Positions 38,081-48,270 of a stretch of 64,000 bases of DNA are shown piece after piece. Position numbers and translations under genes: made by a program. Within the stretch, counting starts at the first letter, position 1, and every line of letters starts with the position of its first letter. The notes below the pieces were generated by a model. That model worked only from the letters and a program-made list of their open reading frames with translations, was not told where the DNA came from and ran no database searches. This stretch comes from Saxidomus purpurata (lineage: Eukaryota > Mollusca > Bivalvia > Venerida > Veneridae): contig JAFMSR010000002.1 in assembly GCA_022818135.1 (NCBI GenBank), positions 28,992,327 to 29,056,326 of the forward strand, written 5' to 3'.

Positions 38081-41000
38081 GTACAATGCGATAAGCAAAA
38101 TTAATGTCAGGCATTGTTCTGATCCTGCAGCAATTATTTTGTTTATTATTGTAATCTCTACGGTCTTAGGTTATGCTTAGCATATTGACATGGCACATGC
38201 TGACGTAACTTAGTTACGTGCTTGCAACGTTGTTCACATGATAAGCATATACATCCAGTGTCTACACGCTATTTAGATACATAAAATTGAATTTAGTAAT
38301 ATGTTAGTTTGATTTTATGAAAATGAAATGACAAAAGTATACTACGAAAATAATATAAAACAGCTCTACTGAGAAAATGTTGAATAATGTGCTAATTTTT
38401 ATTTCACGTTAAGTTTGGACTATAACTGTAATGAGCATGTGCTATCTATTCGATGTTAGATTATTAAATCATTACTTTGCAAGAGCAAGGAGAAGAAGCA
38501 CCATTGATATACTGCTGTTTAGGTATATTTAGTTTGATGTGTCTAAAAAACAACTTCAAGTTGGATAAAAGATCTAATATGTTAATCAATGTGTCGAACA
38601 ATAACAAGATACAGTGGTTTAGGTAAGAAATCCCTGCTTACCGTAATATCAAAAAGAACATTGTTATTTAGAGTGCATGCATTTGATTATAAATACCATC
38701 ACTCAATTCATGAGATAGCTACGCCGATACAAGTAGGTAGAGCTACCAACACCAACATTTATTTAAGATGGTGAGCAGTTCTGTTCCAGGAAATTGCATT
38801 AGTTTCATATCTCGACTATTTTTCAGCTTTGATAACCCCTAATCAAATCCAACCTTTAAACTGTGCCGTCTTTGGATAATTCTTTTTATGCATTTCTTCA
38901 AGCGTTCGTTTCAAACGTCAACCAAGTACCGGAGAAATACGAAATAACACGGTATTGGCCGTTTTAAGTTCAATACGTCCCTTATAATGGGAATTTTTGA
39001 AACCAACACCACTTCATCCTCGAGCAATAGCCTGCTAAAAATTAATTCCACAATAAAGCAAACGAACGAAGGTTCGAATTACTTATCTTTAGCTAAAAGA
39101 TATTATTGGGACAGTTACCGGCTGAGTGTAAAGAATTTATTATCACTAAAAGCATATAACATTGGCCAATCATAAATAACAACGCCTTAAGAAATAGGTT
39201 TTAAGCCTTCATTTGATGACATTTTATTTAATAACAGTTGCACGTCATGACCTTTTGTCAAACAGCTAACTTTTTTAAAATATGACTTTGAAACTAACCT
39301 TCTAATCAATAGAAGTTATCATCTTGTTTCAGTAACCAACGTCTAAATGATTAATTAAAAAATTCATGGAACGCGTTAAAATTCAGAGACAACTTGACAT
39401 AATAATTGACCATTAAATATTTAGAGGGAATATATTGATATGCTGGTGACAATCAGCTTTTCCTACAACGTTTGAAGGGCAAAATGTTATGCTTGATCAT
39501 TTTCATGTTATTAATCAGAAACCGTTTCACTCACCAGGGTCATAATCTTTGACCTAATAAATATGGGCATTGTTGGGCGTGATCAACTTTCTAATTTGCG
39601 CTTCCTAAGTTATTTTCACATAACGTTATCGTGCAAGTGCAATAAATATATGTTGTGCCAACAAGTGGTTATTGTGCACTCAAATATAAAAAGTTGACTT
39701 TCTTTAGCTATGTAAGGCTACTTTGCGGATATTGTTTTGCTTTTTACCTGTTTTATTAGCCACGAGCTATTCAATAAATTAGTAATCTTGCACTTATTTT
39801 CGAGAGATCGAGATAGGATATCCTTTCGCTGTCAGCATCTGATTATGACCTGCTGAGAAAATACAGATGCTGGGGTGTACACCTGTGAACTCTCTTATGA
39901 TCTTTATCGATTGAAACTGTAGATCGGAATGGACATGTAGGTAATAGCATACTATGCTGCCAGGCGTAGTGTATCTATGAACGTAACTGTGATAAGAAAA
40001 GTTGTAAAAACTAAAATATTTTTTATGTATTTTTTAAAATAGATCTAAACATCAATTTGAGAGATACTTTGGAAAAAAACATTTTGAAATTTTTACGTTA
40101 ACTGCTATGATTATGACACATTTGATTCTAAAATGTTTCTACTTTCTATCTTATATGCTTTGTAATACTCCGATTATGTGCAAATTGTGTGACTCATCCA
40201 TTTTGAATTCTATAAGAATTTGCATTAATAAGTGGCCTGGTAGGAAATTCACAGATAAATTGCTAGTTGATTCTTTATTCAAATGTGTTATATTGATCAC
40301 TAAGTACTTTCTAAATATTGCATGCAAAGTGTGACTATCACAAAATAATGATGATTGGATCCTTTCATCAGCGACACTAAGCCAGTTACCTTTATCTTGT
40401 CTATGTTCATTGTAAATTGAAGAGCATGATTTGGCACTGCGTGTTTTGGAATGCTCTTTACATAGTTATCACATAAAAATACACAAGTTCGTCAATATTT
40501 ATCACGTGATACTTTAATGACATGCACTACGTATTACGTTACAGTTAATTACTCTCCGAAATGGCTTTACTGAATTATGGTCAAAAATGAATCTCCAAAC
40601 ACAGTAGACATTGTACTGAGTTAATTCGCTTATTCATAGATGTTAAGTTATACATTGTAGTTATAGGAAAGGAAACGAGATATTTTGGGCATATGGCAGA
40701 ACAAATTGAATGTACGGGATGGTTTGTGGGAAAAGACCCTCCCTTTATATTGCCAAAGTACATAAATTGTATACTGTTAAATGCCCTGTAACTGTTTAAT
40801 CGCATGGTGAAAAAATGAATAAAAAATTACACTAAGACAATTTTTTAATTTCTCTTTTTTCTCAATATTAAAGCATCACAACTGATCCCCATTACAACAC
40901 ATGTTGCACTATTTACCACATAGTCTTAACTTATTTCTATCAACACAAGAACTGAAATGATTTAGTTGACATTAAGCAAGTTTTATATTTTGACTGGGTC

Positions 41001-41514
41001 ACTATACTTTTCTCTATTTCTCATATGTTGGCGGGTGCATATTATGCATATTGTCACAGTAGGCCCATATTTAGACCTTGTAGATGAAAATAAACAAACG
41101 AAGGCGAGTACTCTTATCTGAAGTATGAGATCAATTTGACGAACCTGTGGCTTAGAAAAGCAGTAAATGTGATCAAGTGAAAGGGAGAAGTGAAGTTACT
41201 AATGAAATTGGTTTTTAGCTTATGTTTATCATGATGAATGAAAAGAATACTTCTTTCTATCTTTATTTAAATTATGCAATTATTTCATTACAACTTAAAT
41301 TATTTTATCAACACCTCTCTAAACTTAAGCAATCTCAGACTGCTATAAATAGGTGTTTATTAGAAGTGACAGAAAGCAATGCCGTCGTTTCGTATAAGTA
41401 CAATTTGCATTTGCTTTTCTTTTTTGAATATCTAACTGTAAAACTGCGTTTTATAAAAATGAAACATTATTTTCTTATATTTACATTAAAGACTTTTGAG
41501 GTATTAAGCAACAA

Positions 41515-41728
41515 ATGTTAAGGTTAAATAGATTCATCTGTTGTTTTTTTTTAAATTGCTTCTTGTATTCAGACTGACCTTTCCAGGGCTTTGACGCTGT
41601 GGTTTTTGTATTAAATTTGATAGACTGCTAGCGAAAGCATACTTTTTTATTCTCATATAACGGCATACTTTAAAAAATAATAAAATGTTCCGAGTGTATA
41701 ACAGGACAGATAATTAATCAAAAAAATG
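41515..41728 (+). repeat. Direct repeat pair, copy 2
   Basis: Partner of 37858-38080, with several small indels. It lacks most of the middle part that reads 'gaattgcggaagactgccagcaatatg' in copy 1. The two copies are too diverged to be a recent duplication. Confidence 0.68.
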
Positions 41729-44700
41729 CCATAATGAAAATATACGTAACAGAAAGGTAGAATATGCATTTTTGACTAAGATGGTCCAACTGATTTCTAG
41801 AAATTTCTTCTATAATCAATGGGGTTAAAACTGTTGTTTATAACTATGGAAATGTTCAGTATACTTCGACTGTTATCAATGGCTAAGGTCAATTTAAATG
41901 GTACATTAATTCCTAGTACTGTTTAAAGGGGAAATCGTTATACGCTAAAACATTGCTCTTTAACATGAAAAAACAACAAATTATTACTTACCTTTTCGTA
42001 CTTTAAATACAATATATAATATTTGATTTAATTTCTCTCCAATCATTCAGTCATTAATATAAATAGTGTTAACTCTGAGTGTTTGTTTTAGCTATTTGTG
42101 TTAATTTTAAATATATTACCTGTAATTTGTGTTCCGTTCGTTTCATAAAAATATATGTCTAAATAAATACGAAATTTGTTCCTGTCTTCGAAGTACATTT
42201 TACATGTTACCGCCCTAAATAAACCAGCCTGCCATTCTCAATATGAGGTGTTAAGCGATAACAGCGAAATTGCTGCTAATTATTTGACTTCTTTCTGTTT
42301 AGTATTCAATCACACTTTAAGACTGACACATTTTTTACCTTTTTATTTATATATTAAAAGTTGCAGATCTTGTTTGCAGCATATTTATGTCTATGACACC
42401 ATTACTGGTGCTGTATTATTTTCAATTAGTGTTAAAATGTTAGAGCAAACCATTCTTCTCTTAATGAAATAAGTATAATTTGACCTTATGTTTTAATAAT
42501 TCAGGTCTTAAGAATATAGCACCAGTTTTACGATTGTTTACTGTTCTTCATGGTATGAAATTGGAGTTAAAAAGCCCATGGACAAAGTCTGAGATAGTTA
42601 ACTTTACTTAAACTCTTGTCTCATTTAAAAAACTGGAAAATGTATTCAGTTGTAAAATGAGTTGTCAGTGACAGAAAGTGTCACAAATTATTAATGTTAG
42701 GCAAGCATCTGGTTTCAACCTGTAAGGTTTTACGGAAATATACTTGCGACGCAAATTGACAGGTAGAATAATGTTCGGTATGAAATATAAGAGCTCCTAT
42801 TTCAGTCTAGTTAGTGTCTGAAATTGTTTTTTGTCCAACGGCATTGCAGTATTTTTCAAAATTGTTGTAAAATTTACTTTGGTAAATCAGCTTTATCTCT
42901 ATTTGTGATTCGATTAACCAAGAAGTAAAGTGACTGCTTTTATCTAGTTCTTTTGCGCATGCGTAACATGCATTTGATGGAGGCGTTGCTAGAGGCAAGT
43001 AAATTGCACATTAATTGAATGAGAATGTGAGGTCGCAGGGAGATATTTCAAGGCTGAATATAAAGGTCTGTTTCTACAAAATTGTACAGCAATGGATTCC
43101 TTAAGTAGTCGTCTACTTGCAAGACATATTCTGAAGTTTAATAATCTTCATCACGTTTTCGAATAAGAATGATTTCGGTCATAATTAAGTGTAGAAATCG
43201 TATGCTAAGTAATGCCTCTGTCATAAAATAAAATATTGGTTGCAGAATTTAAAACTTTTACTACAAATGAAATTCTCATTCGTAGTGTTACATTGTAGGG
43301 ACTCTCTGGCAAATTTTCATTGTTTCTATTTCAGATTGATGCTACACTGCATGTTAAATTATTGCCTAATGTCTAGTGTTTGATGGTATACTGGACATTT
43401 CGGACGCATATCATGTTTGACGGAATTTTGAGTTTCTATAGAATTTCTAGAATTTCTTTAAAATATATAAAATATCGAAAATAAATTGAAAAAGACAATC
43501 AGTTAGGCTACAAGTATAATTTGTACAAACAATAATTTCAGTGATAGCAAAAGACTCTTATCGTATTTAAAAACACCATAATGCCGAGTAAAACTTAGTG
43601 GCACAGGATCAACGGCAGGGGTAGAAACTTAGATAACGTCTGAAATTAATATCATAAAGATAAATGTGCGTTCATATGCCCTAATCAATAATTATATTCG
43701 AAATGATTTATTTCATTCCATGTTTTCAATAAATAAACAACTGATAATATGGTTTCATATTATAATGTAACAGGAAAACAACATTATTCTCGTCAGTAAA
43801 CATACAAGGACCCTTGGGTAAGGAAAATTGATAGAAGTGTAGCAATTACATTATATAATTCATCGTTTGAATTACTGCTGAACCATAAGAGTAGCTCAGC
43901 CGTGCAGACGTGTTTTATCATTTATAACGGTACCACCTATTATTTTATTATATGATTTTATATCTGAATATGGTAGATCTGCATTTATGCTGACTGAAAG
44001 TTTTGCTAATGATTTTAACATAACACATCTGATGATATTATAAAAAATGTAACTCTATTTGTCGTTTTATTAAAACTAATGTAATGTACATGTAATATAG
44101 TCTTGTAAAACCAACAACAGGCTTCTTCTTAGAATCAAGAAGGATCAATTTGACAAACATGAATCATATTTCAGTGCCCTTTATGGAATCTGTTTGCATT
44201 TGTAATCTCGCTGGATGCATGCTGTCCCGATATCTTGAATCTTGGTCTTTGGTATTACTTAAAATTCACTGCACTGCATACTTCCAGTCAAATGACAGTA
44301 CGTCACTCTCTGAACATACATTATTGACGTTTATTACTAAATATAAGTTTTATATTCCTTCAGTGATGTATCACCTTTTTTCGAAATTTAAGACGACAAG
44401 TGTCAATGGATATAGTCGTTTTACTTTTTTTGTATGAAACATAACACCAAAAGATGACATTAAAAAACCAATATCACATTTAATATTTATAAATAAAATT
44501 ATGAAATAACAGATAGAATCATTATAGAATTGTGTTCTGTTTAGTGTTAACATGTACCTTACTTTCATGTTTTTGTCGCTTCTTCACTGAAAAGCATTGT
44601 CACAAAGTGTTTATTTTATCCTGTCACTTGCAGCATTATCGACTCGATAACAGGGTGCCGGATAAATGTTTTGATATTCGGCAATTGACCACGTGACTTG

Positions 44701-46255
44701 TGTGTGATTGCCGGACTACTTAATTGAAAGAAAAATAATCGTGTGGCTTGTTTTCCACTCAAAAGCAAAGCTCTTCACTAGCCTGGTATGAAATTTTGTA
44801 TTATTTGCAGTCACATAATAAATAATTTCCGTTAAACTGGTCCCATTTCGATTTTATTACGTCATCAGTTCAAGTCTACGTCGCCGAGGCAGTAATGTTT
44901 TGGCAGCCGTTATTTGTACATAAATACGTTAGTGTATTGAATTGAAAGATTTCCCAGTTTCAATTTATTACATCGGCTAATTCATGTGACACAAATAGGA
45001 TAAACAGCATTTTATTAGAGAAGGACTTCAATTTATTTTAGTAAGACAATTGAAATCGTGCATACTGGTAAACAGGATAAAAAAGAACATTTGTTTTCAG
45101 ATTTTCCTCTGATCTGGCGGTATTTTATTTCGTCATTCCAGAGGCTGAATTTGTAACTATTAATTTGAAGAGTGCTTACTAGATCTAGTGTTAGTTACAG
45201 TGTTTTCATTTAAAAAACTAGAATTCAATCAGTCATGGAAAAGGAGCTCGATCGACTGAAATGAGATCTTATATGTTCGTAACCCGTTTTGTCTGGGAAG
45301 AAAGAAAGGTAAAAATAGCATCAATGTAAGTTTTAAGGTCTTTGAATTTGAATTATTTTTTCGAAAAACTTGTGCAGTGCTTACAAACGTCTTTGAGAAA
45401 ATCGTAACGGTTGCACGGCGGCCATTTTGTTTTGAACGTAAACAAAGTTTACACAATCAGAAAAGGCAAAAATGATGAGGCTCCACCTAGTGTAAACGGT
45501 CTCATATTCAGAGGTTTTTGATCAATCAGATTTACCTGCGGTATTATGATAAATATAATATAGTTCTTCGTTATGCACAATATTCTGCCATAAATAAGAT
45601 TTGAAATGAGAACTACTTTTTGTCTGCGTGTCCGCATATTCTACTTATGTTTAAGCTAGTTTCACAATAAAAACCAGGCATTCCAAAGTGTGTTTTCAAT
45701 ATAAGAAAGAATGACAGGATAAATAGAATAATAGTTTCGGCTCACCCGATAAATTCCTCCGCCTTGCCAGATAAACTTTCTCCATCCACGCTACCAACCT
45801 ATTATTCTCTATATCTTTATGTACTTTCGATTGAACGAATAACATTAGGGATGTTTTTCGTACAAACCACAGTCGGTTTTGCCGGTAAGACATTATTCTT
45901 GGTAATATAAGAGCTACAAGTTATTTTCTTCCAATGTTCTCCTAGGAAATGTAACGTATTTTAAAAAGAGGAATGATATTACTTTTTGTATCGTTGTATT
46001 TATATTTTAGCAACTGGTTTATTTCATTATTAGTAAATAGTGTTTGTTTTGAAGGTTCAAAGGTTTATTTCCAGATTTTGTCCAAGTAACATCTTCTCAT
46101 GACGCCGATTATATATTTCTTTACTTTCACGCCTATTGCTACGTCACTGGGCTTTAAAGCATGTGTGCAGGCATCAGACCATAGTAACACACGATGACTC
46201 AATATTGATATTGGAGACAATAAATGAACAAGCAATCGGAAACTGACTGTCACTT

Positions 46256-46777
46256 ATGTTTCAGTTGAAAGAACATATTGAATCCAGTACGCATAATACG
46301 TATATCAACGTTGAAATGGCGCAAATGGTAAACAAGGTCCGGATAAATGTTGGAGGGACTGTCTTTAAGTGCTTCGCGAATACGTTAACGACGTTTCCTG
46401 ATTCAAAATTGGCGAAATTAGATGAACAACCAGAGGCTTTCGATTTTGAGGAAAATGAGTACTTCTTCGACCGAAATCCATTGTTGTTTGCATATATTCT
46501 CGATTCGTTTCGAAAAAGTGCAATTCACTTGCCGAAAGACACATGTGGTACGACATTCAAGAAGGAGCTCGAGTTCTGGGGGATTTCTCCACATTATGTA
46601 GCTCCGTGTTGCTGGGAAGCTATGTATCGCAGCGAGGATGATATAGCTACAGTTATGTCGCTGACTGACAGTTTTCAACAGAATTCTAACAAGACTTTGA
46701 TGCTTGAGGGAAAAAAAGATTTCAGAACAAAAGTATGGCTCTTTCTGGATGAACCTAGCTCTTCTACGTTCGCTTTG
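46256..46777 (+). CDS. Gene B, exon 1 (T1 domain)
   Basis: It has 174 codons and ends in FLDEPSSSTFAL at the donor 'ttg|gtaaga'. T1 is intact with the full zinc motif. The sequence just before T1 (INVEMAQ) resembles that of gene C (INMELAQ), which may mean translation begins upstream of that segment. Confidence 0.9.
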
Positions 46778-48270
46778 GTAAGACCTTTCAGTTTTAACAA
46801 CTGTATTCTCAATTCTGTATCTTTAACAATTCGGCACAATGAATTTGACTACTAAATATGGCGCATGAATTGTCATCTGTAGGTCAAACTGGTTCAGCAA
46901 CTCTCCGTGCTTGCTTATCTTGTGATTATCTTCTTATTATCATTGTTTATGCTCCTATATAGCTTCTTTAGTTTTGTTGATTACGATGAAAGGAACTAAA
47001 TTGCATATAAATCTATAAGGAGCCATTTTGTAGTTACATTTTTTTAACGTTCACATGAAATGAACACTCTTTATGTATTTAAGAGTATATGTTAAAGCCA
47101 TTATAAGTGTACAGTAGTATTGTTTCATTCCAGAGATAATATGACATCAACTTAAGATAAAGTATGAGCGGCAAAGATTGATATAAATAAAAAAGAATGG
47201 ATTAAAGTATAAAGCGAAGATTACTGTTGTACTTCATAAATATATCGTTCGACAAGAGTAAGATGCACTTTATATACATAATCATATTTACTTATAGAGG
47301 ATTCTTTACTGTCATCATGTCATGTTTTAGAAATGTAAATATTTGATTCAATAATTTAGAAATGTGTTGGTTACAGGTATGGGGTATATTTATATCACTC
47401 GTGATAGTTGCAGCAACACTGGCTGATTCATTAGCTTCAATGGACGCTTTTCAAGAAGACTTTTCACAGTCACAGATTAACACGATATCAACGTTTGCTG
47501 ACGCCTTCGATTTTGATAATAAAACAATAGCAAAGATTTCGAAGATAAAACCTAAAACATACTTGATGTTTATACATGTTTTATGTCACGCAATATTGAC
47601 AATTGAGCTTATTTTGGGTTTTGTTGTCTGTAAGAATAAAAAGACATTTGTTTCCTGCTTCTCGCGCCTTGTTGCAGCATTTGGATATCTGTCATACTGG
47701 ATAGCGGTCACATTCTATTTCAACGTAATGTACATTGGTTCTGTACACGTGTTCATAGTTCAGCTTGTGTTCCAGTACCTGTCAATATTTAAGTTAGCTC
47801 GTTTGTTCTATATTACAAGAAGCGTGCCCGCATTCAGACTTATCTGTTTAACATTAAGCTCTTCTGCAAAGGATATAAAAATGCTAGTGTTCTTACTGGG
47901 GATTATTGTGTGTGTGTTTGGTTATATCTTATTTGCTGCAGAAATTTTCCAAGACTCAAAAATAACCAATATTTTCATTGCGATCTACTGGGCTCTGATA
48001 ACCGTAACAACGGTTGGATATGGTAACTATGTTCCAGAATCAGAAGTTGGTCATGTTATTGCTGGAGCATGCGCAGTGAGTGGTGTAATTGTGCTCGCTT
48101 TGCCTGTCGGAATAATAGTATCGAAATTTTACAAGTACTATAACTTCCACGAGTATAATATCTTGCACAACAAAACAATTAACCAACCCTCTTTGCATAA
48201 CAGAGAAAGTCAATCATCCGATACAAGTAGCTTAATCGAAAAGTCAAAATTTGTCCCAGAAGAAACATAA
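46256..48270 (+). CDS. Gene B: Shaw/Kv3-like K+ channel with depleted S4
   Basis: Two exons and a 599 bp phase-0 intron give 471 residues. T1 (about 28-130) has RINVGG, EYFFDRNP and the zinc site His91, Cys97, Cys118, Cys119. S1 starts at VWGIFISLVIV (175); Asn222 is an NKT glycosylation site in the S1-S2 loop. S4 positions counted back from the S4-S5 linker are Q307, S310, K313, R316, Y319 and R322. The charge-transfer Phe is Leu248 and the S3 Asp is Ala274; Glu251 is kept. The filter is TTVGYGN (385-391) with Tyr378 where Shaker has Trp434; S6 reads ALPVG (415-419). The tail of about 40 residues is Ser-rich. ATG 46256 is the first in frame; ATG 46316 is a possible alternative. By family it is a K+-selective tetrameric channel subunit; voltage independence is inferred, not shown. 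Confidence 0.9.
47377..48270 (+). CDS. Gene B, exon 2 (S1-S6, C terminus)
   Basis: Acceptor 'ggttacag', then VWGIFISL; 297 residues and a stop. The acceptor and the first six codons correspond base for base, with few changes, to those at 56141-56165 in P2, showing that the intron position is ancestral to the cluster. Confidence 0.92.
   Translation, partial: VWGIFISLVIVAATLADSLASMDAFQEDFSQSQINTISTFADAFDFDNKTIAKISKIKPKTYLMFIHVLCHAILTIELILGFVVCKNKKTFVSCFSRLVAAFGYLSYWIAVTFYFNVMYIGSVHVFIVQLVFQYLSIFKLARLFYITRSVPAFRLICLTLSSSAKDIKMLVFLLGIIVCVFGYILFAAEIFQDSKITNIFIAIYWALITVTTVGYGNYVPESEVGHVIAGACAVSGVIVLALPVGIIVSKFYKYYNFHEYNILHNKTINQPSLHNRESQSSDTSSLIEKSKFVPEET

Larger units (their letters stand above)
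35990..46255. other. 10.3 kb divergent intergenic region between genes A and B
   Basis: Genes A and B point away from each other across this stretch, so both promoters should lie in it. I see no coding exon. Besides the direct-repeat pair listed separately, it holds a short local repeat near 36466-36570, where variants of 'gaataaagaccagcctg' occur three times. No TATA or initiator could be assigned. Confidence 0.5.

Noticed and set aside
46365..46678. Antisense open frames over the gene B T1 exon
   Set aside because: They are shadows of the conserved coding strand; similar antisense frames arise wherever this T1 sequence occurs.
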